Origin: Nakamurella antarctica
Lineage (GTDB): Bacteria > Actinomycetota > Actinomycetes > Mycobacteriales > Nakamurellaceae
DNA length: 64,000 nucleotides
Direction: 5' to 3'
Assembly (NCBI RefSeq): GCF_003860405.1
Contig: NZ_CP034170.1
Location: forward strand, 2,542,001 to 2,606,000
The notes under the pieces were generated by a model. That model ran no database searches. It was not told the DNA's origin and saw nothing but the letters and a program-made list of their open reading frames with translations. The number at the start of each line of letters is the position of its first letter. Position 1 is the first letter of the stretch. The translations under genes were made by a program, and so were the position numbers. Shown here in pieces: positions 46,588-55,638 of the stretch.

Positions 46588-46755
46588 ATGGCGCGGTACT
46601 CCTTCACGGCTGCAGAGGTGTCGGTCGCGAGCCACCCGGTGTCTATTCCGGCCCCGGCCTCTGCCCGGGGGTGTCCGTCACCACGTACATGACGGATGGT
46701 CTCGCGATGGAAATCTCCTGTGCCCGCTGGGGAGCTCAGGAGGGGCCTGCGATTG

Positions 46756-46869
46756 TCAGCCTTGGCGTTGCTTGTGGCGGACGTTCTCGCAGATCACCAT
46801 GACGCGGCTGTGGCGACGAATCACCTTGCACTTGTCACAGATCTTTTTGACACTCGGCTGGACCTTCAT
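46756..46869 (-). CDS. rpmJ: 50S ribosomal protein L36, zinc-binding form
   Basis: This 37-residue protein begins [19 protein letters not shown] and ends [10 protein letters not shown]. The zinc ribbon ligands C11, C14, C27 and H32 are all present, so it is the zinc-containing form. An AGAAAGAGAAGG-type purine stretch precedes the ATG. It lies between infA and rpsM, the normal position. Confidence 0.97.
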   Translation of the reverse strand: MKVQPSVKKICDKCKVIRRHSRVMVICENVRHKQRQG

Positions 46870-46902
46870 GTGCCTTCTCTTTCTTAGGTCCGGACAGATG
46901 GA

Positions 46903-47124
46903 CTACTTGTAGCGGTAGACGATCCGGCCTTTGGTCAGGTCGTAGGTCGAGAGCTCGACCACCACCCTGTCCTCGGGGAGGATCCTGATGTAGTGCTGCC
47001 GCATCTTGCCGCTGATGTGAGCAAGGACGCGGTGGCCGTTTTCCAGTTCAACCCGGAATGAGGCGTTTGGGAGTGCTTCCACTACCCGGCCTTCGACCTC
47101 GATAGCGCCGTCTTTCTTGCTCAT
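46903..47124 (-). CDS. infA: Translation initiation factor IF-1
   Basis: This 73-residue OB-fold factor occupies the ribosomal A site during initiation. The sequence [20 protein letters not shown]...[23 protein letters not shown] is complete. AGGATAT lies before the ATG. It is the first gene of the alpha-operon block; here a three-gene cassette lies upstream of it instead of map. Confidence 0.98.
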   Translation of the reverse strand: MSKKDGAIEVEGRVVEALPNASFRVELENGHRVLAHISGKMRQHYIRILPEDRVVVELSTYDLTKGRIVYRYK

Positions 47125-47522
47125 ATCCTCCGCAATCTGAAACCGTCAGAGCCGGGATTCTTGTTCGAACCTCAGCCACTTCTACTACCACTGGCAAAAA
47201 CACTCCGCCCACTCCAGCCATCCGCACGTTTTCGCTGATCAGCGATAGTGTGAACACACCGTTCCAGGCACAGCTTTGCCCCCTTCAGCGTGAACTGATG
47301 GAGGCGATTGGCCAACAAAATGGGGCATCGAGACGCACTTGGGACGGCAGTGGCGAGAAGTACCTACCACTTGAGACCGACCATGCGCCGACACGACATG
47401 CTTGCCGAGGATCGAGTCTACGTTGAAAGGCCTGATAGAACCAACTCGGCAGCAGGGGGGCGCCCCCCGCTGGCTATCCCCGATCACTGTCACCTATCAC
47501 TGTCGCGATCACTGCCGCCGAA
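47125..47522. other. Promoter/leader region of infA operon
   Basis: About 400 bases have no convincing gene. TCGCTGATCAGCGA (47232-47245) is a perfect 14-bp palindrome and GTGTG-AA-CACAC follows directly, 105 bases or so upstream of infA. A (G)ATCACTGTC direct repeat occurs three times at about 47484-47516. A separate infA promoter is therefore likely here. Confidence 0.5.
47232..47245. promoter_or_regulatory. 14-bp palindrome upstream of infA
   Basis: TCGCTGATCAGCGA is a perfect inverted repeat, with a second short one (GTGTGAACACAC) right next to it. It is a candidate operator in front of the infA-rpmJ-rpsM block. No known regulator motif was matched. Confidence 0.4.
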
Positions 47523-48236
47523 CTAGGCGCCCTTCTGCGACAAGTTGGTCAGGTACGCCGCCATTCCCGCTGGGGCCCTGCCCGTCATCCGCGCGCTGGT
47601 CAGCACCGGGCTCTCCCCCGTTCGGAGAATGCGACCACCCAGCCCTTGCACGGCCTCAGCCAGCAGTGCGTCTTCATGGGTCTGAACCGCCGCAAATCCA
47701 CCGGAAGTTCGATACATCCGATTGCTAATCCCGAGATTCGCCCCATGGACATGGGGATGCCCGTCAATCAGCAGGTGTGCGTCCCGCCACCGCCGAAGCA
47801 GGTGGTCCTGCAACTCGTCAGGGTCGGGACGGACGGTTCCCAACAGCATGTCGAACCCTGCACTGGCGGCTTCCAGGTGCGTGCGAAGCCAGCGCGCAGG
47901 TACCACCGAGTCCGCGTCCGTACACGCAATCCAGCCGTCATCACCCAACAGCTCGCAGGCGTACCGCGCTCCCACATGACGGACGGCGCCGACCACGCCG
48001 AGTTCGCACTCCAGGATGTCCACCCCGCCGAATGCCGCGGCTATGTCGGCGCTTGCGTCGGTGCAACTGTCCAACACCAACACGATCCGCACGCACGCGT
48101 CCGAATACGACCGCACATCATCGACCGATTCGAGCACAGCCTCGAGACTGCGGCCCAGTCGGTCCGCCTCATTACGGGCCGGTATGACGACTGCTATCCC
48201 GTTAGTGGCAGCCCGAGTTCCCGGCCAAGACGTCAT
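47523..48236 (-). CDS. Family 2 glycosyltransferase (cassette gene 3)
   Basis: The 237-residue GT-A-fold enzyme has AVVIPARNEADRLGRSLEAVL at the N-terminus, a DxD metal/nucleotide-sugar motif in ACTDADSVVP (107-109) and a C-terminal GGFAAVQTHEDALLAEAVQ acceptor region. No membrane span is seen. Its ATG overlaps the stop of the PIG-L/methyltransferase gene (ATGA). Donor and acceptor sugars are unknown. The three coupled genes suggest one small-molecule glycoconjugate pathway. Confidence 0.85.
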   Translation of the reverse strand: MTSWPGTRAATNGIAVVIPARNEADRLGRSLEAVLESVDDVRSYSDACVRIVLVLDSCTDASADIAAAFGGVDILECELGVVGAVRHVGARYACELLGDDGWIACTDADSVVPARWLRTHLEAASAGFDMLLGTVRPDPDELQDHLLRRWRDAHLLIDGHPHVHGANLGISNRMYRTSGGFAAVQTHEDALLAEAVQGLGGRILRTGESPVLTSARMTGRAPAGMAAYLTNLSQKGA

Positions 48237-49621
48237 AGGAGCCCCTCACTGCGGGCCACGGAGGCGACATCCGGCCCGGCGAAGACGTCGAGCAGGAAGT
48301 CCTCCTCGACATGGCTTGCCAACACGGACAACTCGGAGCGCTCCCGCAATGCCGCGTGCACGTCATCCCCGCGCAGCGGGTAGTCCGCCACCGGGTGTCG
48401 CCAGTGGCACGCGAGGATGACGCCGCCGGGTGCGAGGGAGGAAACAGCACGGCTGATGAGCAACGCCAAGTCGGGGGTGTCGCAGTAATAACCGATCTCG
48501 GAAAGCACGATGAGGTCGAAGAGGGCTTCAGGCCACTCGGCCGGGACTGCGCGCTGCTCGAATCTCACCCCGAGCGCGTCCCCAAGCCGTTGGCGCGCAG
48601 CACTTAAGGGCTTTTCGGCGATATCGGTGGCCAGCACTGTGTCGCACCGGGCGGCCAGCTCGGCAGTGAGAACACCAATGGAGCAGCCGGGCTCAAACGC
48701 GGCGGCGAACCTCTTCCGGGGCAGCGCCGCGAGGGTCAGTGCGCGCTTTCGTGCTTCATACCAACGGGTTTCGAAACCCCAGGGGTCTGCGCGGTCGCCG
48801 TAGAACTCGTCAAAGAACGCGCGTGGCAGGCTACCGACCTGCAGCCCAGGGGCAGGAGCGCTCTCGAAGTAGGACTCGTACGGCCGATCGAAATGCGCCG
48901 CAAAGTCCGGCGGCACTATGCACTCATCCCCCGCTGCTGGCGACAGCGGCAGCAACTGGCTGACATGCGCCCGCATCGCGGCGCGCTTTTTCCGGAGCTC
49001 GTCAGGTCCGAGAACAAACTTTGCCGTCGGCAGGTCCGCCGCCTCGACCTGCGACGGGATGGCCCAATGCCACCACCAGATGGGGTACTCCCACAACCGC
49101 GCGCCGGTACCGGATACCAGCGCTGCCGCGGCGTGCCCGGCAGCTTGATGGTCCGGGTGCCCGTCCCCTCGCCAGGGGGCGACGACCAGCGTGGCGGCGT
49201 CACATGTGAGAGTGTGCAGGTCGCGTGTCAGAGCCGAAAGGTGTCGCTCCAGGCCGCCATCGGGCAGGCCGAGGATGCGCACCGATGCACGCGGCGCCAC
49301 TTCCCCGAGCGCGGCGTAGAGCTCCCTTCGGCGAATTCGCGCAAGGTCGGCCGGCTCATGGGTCGGCGAACCCGGGTGGGACGCCTCCCCCAGGGTTGCC
49401 ACCCACACATGGATTTCGATGCCCGCGCTGCTGGCCGCCGCCAACAGACCGCCGGCCCCGAGCGATTCGTCATCCGGATGCGCCGCCAGCACGATCAGTC
49501 GGGATACTCCCGCAAGGTTCACAATTGAGGCGGCTTCGGCGTCGAGCCGGACGTCCCAGACGAGTTCGTCAGTTCCCGCATCGCGGTGGTCGAACCGGGG
49601 TGCCTGGGCGGGCGTCACCAT
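48233..49621 (-). CDS. PIG-L deacetylase fused to SAM methyltransferase (cassette gene 2)
   Basis: The 462-residue protein has an N-terminal PIG-L/LmbE zinc deacetylase with AAHPDDESLGAGG (H48, D50-D51) and GDGHPDHQAAG (H154, D156, H157), the motifs of N-acetylglucosaminyl deacetylases such as MshB. The C-terminal class I methyltransferase has FEPGCSIGVLTAELA (about 308-322) for SAM binding, of the NodS type. The fusion implies deacetylation of an amino sugar followed by methylation on one intermediate. It overlaps the upstream dehydrogenase gene by 7 bases and the glycosyltransferase by 4. Confidence 0.88.
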   Translation of the reverse strand: MVTPAQAPRFDHRDAGTDELVWDVRLDAEAASIVNLAGVSRLIVLAAHPDDESLGAGGLLAAASSAGIEIHVWVATLGEASHPGSPTHEPADLARIRRRELYAALGEVAPRASVRILGLPDGGLERHLSALTRDLHTLTCDAATLVVAPWRGDGHPDHQAAGHAAAALVSGTGARLWEYPIWWWHWAIPSQVEAADLPTAKFVLGPDELRKKRAAMRAHVSQLLPLSPAAGDECIVPPDFAAHFDRPYESYFESAPAPGLQVGSLPRAFFDEFYGDRADPWGFETRWYEARKRALTLAALPRKRFAAAFEPGCSIGVLTAELAARCDTVLATDIAEKPLSAARQRLGDALGVRFEQRAVPAEWPEALFDLIVLSEIGYYCDTPDLALLISRAVSSLAPGGVILACHWRHPVADYPLRGDDVHAALRERSELSVLASHVEEDFLLDVFAGPDVASVARSEGLL

Positions 49622-50631
49622 GGCAGATCACCGGCCAGCACGTCGCGGCCCAGAGCCGCCTCATCCTTTTCCGCATGATGTTGCCGCAGGTAGATCTGCA
49701 GGTCGGCCACTCGGCGAGCGTGGTCCTCGTCCAAGGCCAGAGGTGCCGGTCCGAGGAGATGCCCCACCCTCGTGATGACGTCTTCGGCAGCGTCCGCCAC
49801 CACGCAGCGCACCCGGGTAGCGAGCAGGCTACCGGCGACGCCAGTCGCGGCGCCGGAATCTACCGCCATAGCCGCAGCGGCGAGCACCGAGCGCGCTGCG
49901 GTGAGCTGCACATCCACCGCTCCCACCTGCATCTGCGAGATCTGGTCCACGTCGCGCTCGGCCAGCTTTCGGAAAAGGAACCGGGCAATGCCCACGGCGC
50001 CGCCGTACCAACATGCTGCGACACCCATTCCGCCCCAGGCGAACCCTGGCCGCTGCAAATACCAGTCCTCGTCGCCGACCGGCGTTGCTGACACCTGGTC
50101 CAGCTCGATCGCGGTCGACACCACCTGCGCCAGACCCAACGACTTCCACGCGCCTGTCTGGACCTCTATCCCAGCATCACGCAGCGAGATGGCGAACAGC
50201 CTCCGGTGGCCACCGGGAGTGTGGGCGGTGACCAACGCATCGCTCACCGACCCCGCTAAGGAACACCAGGGCTTGGTGCCCGTCAAGAGCCAGCTGCCGT
50301 CCGGCCGCTCACGGGCATCGACGGTGGCTCCGGGAGCCTCTGCGGCAAATACTCCCCACGTCGACCCGGCTGCTGCAAGGTTCAGCCCCGCTTCGGACAG
50401 TATTGCCAGCGCGTCCAGGTGGGCCTCGGCGACACGGGCCGCAGTAAGGTCGATAGCCGCGATGTCGGACAACATCTGCCAGCGCGCCGCCGTCCCACCG
50501 GAACCCGGCATCGGCGCCGCTGCGCTGAGCTCACTGGCAAGCGACAACGCCTGTGCGGCATTGCCTTTGACCCCTGCGGCTTGCACCAGGAAAGCCTGGA
50601 CATCGAACGAAGATACAACGGTGACCGGCAT
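49615..50631 (-). CDS. Acyl-CoA dehydrogenase-like flavoprotein (cassette gene 1)
   Basis: The protein has about 338 residues and the helical and beta domains of the acyl-CoA dehydrogenase fold: WGVFAAEAPGATVDARERPDGSWLLTGTKPWCSLAG in the middle domain and GVAACWYGGAVGIARFLFRKL plus AEDVITRVGHLLGPAPLALDEDHARRVADLQIYLRQHHAEKD in the last. Sequence is divergent from fatty-acid enzymes, so the substrate is probably specialised. The ATG at 50631 is preferred over an upstream GTG. It is the first gene of the cassette, about 110 bases downstream of map. Confidence 0.82.
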   Translation of the reverse strand: MPVTVVSSFDVQAFLVQAAGVKGNAAQALSLASELSAAAPMPGSGGTAARWQMLSDIAAIDLTAARVAEAHLDALAILSEAGLNLAAAGSTWGVFAAEAPGATVDARERPDGSWLLTGTKPWCSLAGSVSDALVTAHTPGGHRRLFAISLRDAGIEVQTGAWKSLGLAQVVSTAIELDQVSATPVGDEDWYLQRPGFAWGGMGVAACWYGGAVGIARFLFRKLAERDVDQISQMQVGAVDVQLTAARSVLAAAAMAVDSGAATGVAGSLLATRVRCVVADAAEDVITRVGHLLGPAPLALDEDHARRVADLQIYLRQHHAEKDEAALGRDVLAGDLPW

Positions 50632-50742
50632 GGCGCCCCGATCCTGAAGGCAGCACACGCCGCACAGCGAGGAGGGCCATCTGTTTGACCTGTCGAACTA
50701 ATAACCGTTACCGGGTGCGGGCAAACCTCCACCGCACGCGGT

Positions 50743-51576
50743 TCAGTCCAGGCTGATGGGCGTGATGCCGTACGGGGCGAGCATCGCCGCTCCAGCGTCG
50801 GCGGCAGTCAGGACGCTGATGCCGTCGTCGAGGATCGCCACCGAGTGTTCGACGTGGGCGGCCCGTGAGCCGTCCTTCGTGACCACCGTCCATCCGTCGT
50901 CGAGTTCTTTCGTGACCCCGGTGCCGAGTGTCAACATGGGCTCGATCGCCAACGCCATCCCGGCGACCAACTTCAAGCCCTTGCCCTGGCGGCCAAAGTT
51001 CGGCAGAAACGGATCCATGTGCATGGCGGAGCCGATGCCGTGACCGCCGTAGCCAGCTACCTCGCCGTAACCGCGGCCGTCCCGTCGCACACTCGCTTTC
51101 ACGCTGCCTTCGATGGCCGACGTGACGTCACCCATCTTGCCGCCCGCCCTCATCGCCGCGATCCCTGCCCACATCGAATCCGTAGCTGCCTGAATGAGAC
51201 CGACCTCCGCAGTCGGCGCCGAACCGCCCACGTGAAAGGAAATGGCCGAATCGGAGTGCCAACCGTCGACGATGCACCCGCAGTCGATCGAAATCAGATC
51301 GCCGTCAGCCAGCACCTTCGAAGGGGAGGGAATGCCGTGCACCACTTCGTCATTCACCGACGAGCAGATGGTGCCGGTGAACCCGTGGTAGCCCTTGAAG
51401 TTGGAGATAGCGCCAGCCTCGGTGATCACCTTCGAACCGATGGCGTCGACGTCGTACGTCGTCATTCCTGGTTCGACAGCCGCGCGCATCGTCTCCAGAG
51501 CCCGAATCAGGATCAGCCCGGACGCGCGCATTTTCCGCAGTTCGTCGCGCGACTTTATTTCTATACCTTTGGACAT
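50743..51576 (-). CDS. map: Methionine aminopeptidase, type I
   Basis: It removes the initiator Met from new proteins. The 277-residue pita-bread fold has metal ligands D98 (SIDCG), D109 (HSDSA), H179 (GGHGIG), E212 (IEPML) and E243 (HVEHS), with substrate-contacting H80. It lacks an N-terminal SH3-binding zinc extension. GAGGGAG lies 8 bases before the ATG. It is downstream of secY-adk in the normal order, but infA is displaced by the cassette. Confidence 0.97.
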   Translation of the reverse strand: MSKGIEIKSRDELRKMRASGLILIRALETMRAAVEPGMTTYDVDAIGSKVITEAGAISNFKGYHGFTGTICSSVNDEVVHGIPSPSKVLADGDLISIDCGCIVDGWHSDSAISFHVGGSAPTAEVGLIQAATDSMWAGIAAMRAGGKMGDVTSAIEGSVKASVRRDGRGYGEVAGYGGHGIGSAMHMDPFLPNFGRQGKGLKLVAGMALAIEPMLTLGTGVTKELDDGWTVVTKDGSRAAHVEHSVAILDDGISVLTAADAGAAMLAPYGITPISLD

Positions 51577-51592
51577 TCGGACGCTCCCTCAA

Positions 51593-52147
51593 CTAGAGAA
51601 GGTCTTCGCGACCCAGTGCTACAAGAATGCGATTCTGGACGTCCTCGATGGCGCCAACGCCATCGACCCGCACCACCTTGGGACCGTAGTGGTCCAGCAG
51701 CGGCGTGGTTTCCGTGTGGTAGATGCTCAAGCGACGGCTGATAGCAGCCTCGGTGTCGTCGGCGCGGCCGCGGGCCATCATCCGTTCCAGCAGCACCTCG
51801 TCGGGGGCGGTCAGCAAAAGCACGGCGTCGAGAACCAACCCGCGCTCCTCGCATAACGAGTCGAACCACTCGGCCTGCGACAGGTTGCGGGGAAATCCGT
51901 CCAACAGAAAGCCTGTGGCATCCGGCTCGGCCAAGCGATCGGCCACCATGGCGCTGGTAATGGTGTCTGGAACAAGATTGCCCGCATCCATGAACTTCTG
52001 TGCTTGCAGCCCGAGCTCCGTGCCGTGCCCAACATTTGCCCGAAAAAGATCGCCGGTGGAAACATGCGGAACGTGAAGGTGCTCGGCGAGCAGCGCTGCC
52101 TGCGTTCCCTTGCCGGCGCCCTGCGGCCCAATGATGAGCAGCCGCAT
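51593..52147 (-). CDS. adk: Adenylate kinase, short form
   Basis: It balances AMP, ADP and ATP. The 184-residue protein has the P-loop GPQGAGKGT (7-15), STGDLFRA, the DGFPRNLSQAEW AMP-binding region and RADDTEAAISRRL. The LID is the short type without zinc cysteines, as in mycobacteria. Its ATG overlaps the secY stop by one base (TGATG). Confidence 0.97.
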   Translation of the reverse strand: MRLLIIGPQGAGKGTQAALLAEHLHVPHVSTGDLFRANVGHGTELGLQAQKFMDAGNLVPDTITSAMVADRLAEPDATGFLLDGFPRNLSQAEWFDSLCEERGLVLDAVLLLTAPDEVLLERMMARGRADDTEAAISRRLSIYHTETTPLLDHYGPKVVRVDGVGAIEDVQNRILVALGREDLL

Positions 52148-53490
52148 CAGCGCAAGAACCCTTCGTAGTTGCGCTGCATCAATTGGGTTTCGATCTGCTT
52201 AATGGTGTCCAGACCGACACCGACCATGATCAGCACCGCGGTTCCGCCGAAGGGGAAGTTCTGGTTGTTATTGCTGCCGGTGATCTCTAGGAAGAGGTTC
52301 GGCAAAATCGCGACGATACCCAAATACAGCGAGCCCGGGAGCGTAATGCGGCTCAGGACGTACTGCAGGTATTCGGCGGTGGGGCGACCCGGACGGATAC
52401 CGGGGATGAACCCGCCGTACTTCTTCAGGTCGTCGGCGCGCTCGGTGGGGTTGAAGGTAATACCGACGTAGAAGTAGGTGAAGAAGATGATCAACGCGAA
52501 GTACAGCAGGATATGCGACCAAGAGCCCTGGTCGACGATGTAGCGCTGCACCCATAGTTGCCAGCCGCCGCCGACGTAATTGCCGTCTGCGTCTCTGCCG
52601 ACACCGCCGCCGATCAGCTGGATGAGCAGCGTCGGGATGTAGAGCAGCGACGTAGCGAAGATGACGGGGATGACGCCGGCCTGGTTCACCTTCAACGGCA
52701 GGTAGGTCGAGGTGCCGCCGTATTGGCGTCGGCCGATCATCCGCTTGGCGTACTGGACTTGAAGTCTGCGCTGGCCCTGTTCCACGAACACGACGGCGGT
52801 GATAACGACGAGGGCGATACCGCAGAAGATCGTGAAGATGACACCCTTTTGGTTGGTCAGGATGTTCCCGCCCTCAGCCGGGATTCGAGATGCGATCGAG
52901 GTGAAGATCAACAGCGACATACCGTTACCGATTCCGCGGTCCGTAATCAGCTCACCCATCCACATGACGGCGGCGGTGCCAGCAGTCATCGTGAGGACGA
53001 GGGTGATCAGGGCCAGTGCGCTCTGGTCGGGGATCAGCTGGTCCTTCACGGCGCAGTTCGGGAACATGCTGCCGTTCATTGCCAAGGCGATAAATGCGGT
53101 GGACTGAAGGATGCCCAGAGCGATTGTTAAATACCGGGTGTACTGCGTCATCTTCGCCTGGCCGGCCTGGCCCTGCTTCTTCAGTTCTTCGAAACGCGGG
53201 ATGACGACCGTCAGCAGCTGGGTGATGATGCTCGCCGTGATGTACGGCATGATGCCAAGGGCAAAAATACTGAGCTGTAGCAGTGCGCCGCCAGAAAACA
53301 GGTTCAGCAGCGTGTATACATCCGCGGTTCCGCCCACGTTTGCATCAATGCACTGGTTGATAGCCTTATACGACACCCCTGGGGAGGGGATCGATGTGCC
53401 GATACGGTAGATCGCCAACATCCCGAGGGTGAAGAGGATCTTCTTACGTAGGTCAGGCGTCTTTAACGCCGACACGAACGCGGTGAGCAA
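52147..53490 (-). CDS. secY: Preprotein translocase subunit SecY
   Basis: This 447-residue protein forms the channel of the Sec system and has ten spans. LTAFVSALKTPDLRKKILFTLGMLAIYRIG begins the protein, ALGIMPYITASIITQLL is the second span region, and NPTERADDLKKYGGFIPGIRPG is the cytoplasmic loop C5. The frame is open to 53562, but AGGAGG 4 bases before a TTG at 53490 gives the conserved MLTAF start. It is coupled to adk. A 400-base gap with a strong hairpin separates it from rplO. Confidence 0.97.
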   Translation of the reverse strand: MLTAFVSALKTPDLRKKILFTLGMLAIYRIGTSIPSPGVSYKAINQCIDANVGGTADVYTLLNLFSGGALLQLSIFALGIMPYITASIITQLLTVVIPRFEELKKQGQAGQAKMTQYTRYLTIALGILQSTAFIALAMNGSMFPNCAVKDQLIPDQSALALITLVLTMTAGTAAVMWMGELITDRGIGNGMSLLIFTSIASRIPAEGGNILTNQKGVIFTIFCGIALVVITAVVFVEQGQRRLQVQYAKRMIGRRQYGGTSTYLPLKVNQAGVIPVIFATSLLYIPTLLIQLIGGGVGRDADGNYVGGGWQLWVQRYIVDQGSWSHILLYFALIIFFTYFYVGITFNPTERADDLKKYGGFIPGIRPGRPTAEYLQYVLSRITLPGSLYLGIVAILPNLFLEITGSNNNQNFPFGGTAVLIMVGVGLDTIKQIETQLMQRNYEGFLR

Positions 53491-53894
53491 TGATCCTCCT
53501 GATATCACCGTCCCTGCTACGTAGCAGGTCCGGCCTTCGCGGGCTGACGCCCGGTCTGGCAATCTTGGCTAATGCCGTCGCAGAGTGCGGCGACACTTGT
53601 GATGAAATTCGTGGGCCCGGTAAACCGCACCATGGGGCTTGTGAGGCCCTGCCAGCGTCGCTGCGGTGAGATCGCCGTCCGTCCCGCGCACGTGGCGCAG
53701 AACAATTGGGCGCGGAACCCTGCAGAGCGCTAACGCACCCGACTCCGAACTGTAACGCACCGCAAGCCAGAACCTGTATTTTTCGGATCTGTCGGACAGT
53801 GAATCGCCGCGAGGAAGGCGAACGAGCGGACACGCGCAGCGGCCCCCGGCTGCTCCCGTACAGGAGGAGCCAGGGGCCACTGGATGAAACTGGG
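53491..53894. other. secY leader / rplO downstream region
   Basis: No gene is recognised in about 400 bases. It starts, in transcript order, with the rplO terminator hairpin and ends with the secY ribosome-binding site, so a separate secY-adk-map promoter is expected between. Confidence 0.5.
53837..53882 (-). terminator. 20-bp stem directly after rplO
   Basis: CAGCGGCCCCCGGCTGCTCC (53837-53856) pairs with 53863-53882 around a 6-base loop with one mismatch and two G-U pairs in the RNA. It begins 13 bases after the rplO stop. No U-run follows, so termination may be intrinsic without a U-tract, or the hairpin may mark an mRNA 3' end. Confidence 0.65.
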
Positions 53895-54338
53895 CTACAG
53901 AGCCGAAACGCTTCCACCGGCGGCGGCGATCTTTTCCTTCGCCGAACCGGAGAATGCGTGCGCGGTCACGTCGAGCTTGACGCCGGCAATTTCGCCTTCG
54001 CCAAGAACCTTGACCAGCTTGTTGTCGCGAACGAGGCCAGCGGCCACGATCTCGTCAACGCCCACGGAGCCACCTGCGGGGAAGTGCTCGGCCAGCTGGC
54101 CGATGTTCACTACCTGGTAGCTGACGCGGAATCGGTTCTTGAAGCCCTTGAGCTTCGGCAGACGCATGTGAATGGGGATTTGCCCACCCTCGAAGCCTGC
54201 GGGGACGTTCTTCCGTGCGCCGGTACCCTTGGTACCGCGACCGGCGGTCTTACCCTTGGAGCCTTCACCACGGCCGACGCGAGTCTTGGCAGTCTTGGCT
54301 CCAGGAGCGGGACGCAGATGATGGATTTTAATCGTCAT
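53895..54338 (-). CDS. rplO: 50S ribosomal protein L15
   Basis: This 147-residue 23S-binding protein has [34 protein letters not shown] and [20 protein letters not shown]. It lies 6 bases downstream of rpmD at the end of the spc block, followed by a strong hairpin rather than directly by secY. Confidence 0.97.
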   Translation of the reverse strand: MTIKIHHLRPAPGAKTAKTRVGRGEGSKGKTAGRGTKGTGARKNVPAGFEGGQIPIHMRLPKLKGFKNRFRVSYQVVNIGQLAEHFPAGGSVGVDEIVAAGLVRDNKLVKVLGEGEIAGVKLDVTAHAFSGSAKEKIAAAGGSVSAL

Positions 54339-54343
54339 CTACT

Positions 54344-54538
54344 TCACTCCCCTTCAGTGTCTGAGACCGTCTCGACCGAGATCAGGTGACGGACGGTGTG
54401 GATGTACCCACGGTTCACGGCGTTGTCCGGGACAACGACCGTCTGGTGGATCTTCTTCAGGCCGAGCGAACGCACGGTTTCCCGCTGGTTCGGCTTGACG
54501 CCGATGATGGACTTCTTCTGAGTGACGGCGAAAGCCAT
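54344..54538 (-). CDS. rpmD: 50S ribosomal protein L30
   Basis: This 64-residue protein contains VTQKKSIIGVKPNQRETVRSL and KIHQTVVVPDNAVNRGYIHTV. The ATG at 54538 is one base after the rpsE stop. The longer open frame in this reading frame is a continuation into rpsE and is not real. Confidence 0.95.
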   Translation of the reverse strand: MAFAVTQKKSIIGVKPNQRETVRSLGLKKIHQTVVVPDNAVNRGYIHTVRHLISVETVSDTEGE

Positions 54539-54539
54539 A

Positions 54540-55199
54540 TCAGGCCCCCTGTCCAGCACGCGCCCGCAACATAGCGGCCGGAGCGACGTCTTCGATCGGC
54601 AACCCACGACGGGCAGCGACCTCTTCGGGACGAACCAGACCCTTGAGACCAGCGATCGTGGCATGCACGATGTTGATCGGGTTGTCCGAACCGAGCGACT
54701 TGGACAGAATGTCGTGGATTCCGGCGCACTCCAGCACGGCCCGCACCGGACCACCGGCGATGACGCCGGTACCCGGGGAAGCCGGACGGAGGAGCACGAC
54801 ACCAGCAGCCGCTTCACCCTGGATGGGGTGCGGGATGGTGCTGGCGATACGCGGAACCTTGAACATGCTCTTCTTGGCCTCTTCAACACCCTTGGCGATT
54901 GCCGCGGGAATTTCTTTGGCCTTGCCGTAGCCGACACCGACGGAACCGTTTCCGTCACCGACGACGATCAGGGCGGTGAAGCTGAAGCGACGACCACCCT
55001 TAACTACCTTGGACACGCGGTTGGTGGCGACAATGCGCTCCATCAGCGGGTTCTTCTCTACGACAGCGTCGCGGCGACCGTCACGACGGCCTCCATCACG
55101 ACGGCCTCCATCACGACGATCGTTGCTGGCACCGCCAGCACCGCCGGCGCCGCCTGTAGCCTGCGACGAGTTGCCGTCGCGGCGTTGGGGTCCGGGCAT
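54540..55199 (-). CDS. rpsE: 30S ribosomal protein S5
   Basis: This 219-residue decoding-accuracy protein has a dsRBD-like N-domain ([29 protein letters not shown]) and a C-domain ([31 protein letters not shown]). An N-terminal tail of about 48 residues is built of GGAGGAGG and RRDGG repeats. GAGAGGGA lies before the ATG at 55199. Confidence 0.97.
   Translation of the reverse strand: MPGPQRRDGNSSQATGGAGGAGGASNDRRDGGRRDGGRRDGRRDAVVEKNPLMERIVATNRVSKVVKGGRRFSFTALIVVGDGNGSVGVGYGKAKEIPAAIAKGVEEAKKSMFKVPRIASTIPHPIQGEAAAGVVLLRPASPGTGVIAGGPVRAVLECAGIHDILSKSLGSDNPINIVHATIAGLKGLVRPEEVAARRGLPIEDVAPAAMLRARAGQGA
55075..55120 (-). repeat. 15-bp coding repeat in rpsE
   Basis: About three copies of TCACGACGGCCTCCA (plus strand) encode the RRDGG repeats in the S5 N-terminal tail. 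Confidence 0.85.
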
Positions 55200-55230
55200 T
55201 AGATGTCCCTCTCGATCTTGTTCTTCATGA

Positions 55231-55638
55231 TCAGAACTCCAGTCCGCCGCTGCGAGCAGCGTCGGCCAGGGCCGCAATGCGACCGTGATACTTGTCGCCG
55301 CCGCGGTCGAAGACCACGGAGGAGATGCCGGCAGCCTTCGCGCGGTCGGCGATCAATTCGCCTACCTTGCGGGCTTTGGCTGTCTTGTCGCCGTCTGCGC
55401 TGCGCAGGTCGGCTTCCAGGGTCGAGGCCGAAACAACGGTCTGGCCGATGCTGTCGTCAACAACCTGAACGAAAAGGTGACGCGAGGAGCGGTTGACAAC
55501 CAGACGCGGACGAGCCGCGGTGCCGACAACCTTCTTGCGAAGCCGGAAGTGGCGACGGGTACGTGCGGCAGAGCGGACCTGCGAGATGCTCTTGCCGGTG
55601 CGCTTGCCGATCCTTGTGTTTACAGAGTTGGCAGCCAT
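55231..55638 (-). CDS. rplR: 50S ribosomal protein L18
   Basis: This 135-residue 5S-rRNA-binding protein has [37 protein letters not shown] and the C-terminal [27 protein letters not shown]. Its ATG overlaps the rplF stop by one base (TAATG). Confidence 0.97.
   Translation of the reverse strand: MAANSVNTRIGKRTGKSISQVRSAARTRRHFRLRKKVVGTAARPRLVVNRSSRHLFVQVVDDSIGQTVVSASTLEADLRSADGDKTAKARKVGELIADRAKAAGISSVVFDRGGDKYHGRIAALADAARSGGLEF

Noticed and set aside
47239-47493. 84-codon minus-strand open frame upstream of infA
   Set aside because: It overlaps the palindromes of the infA leader, has no ribosome-binding site and no recognisable motif.
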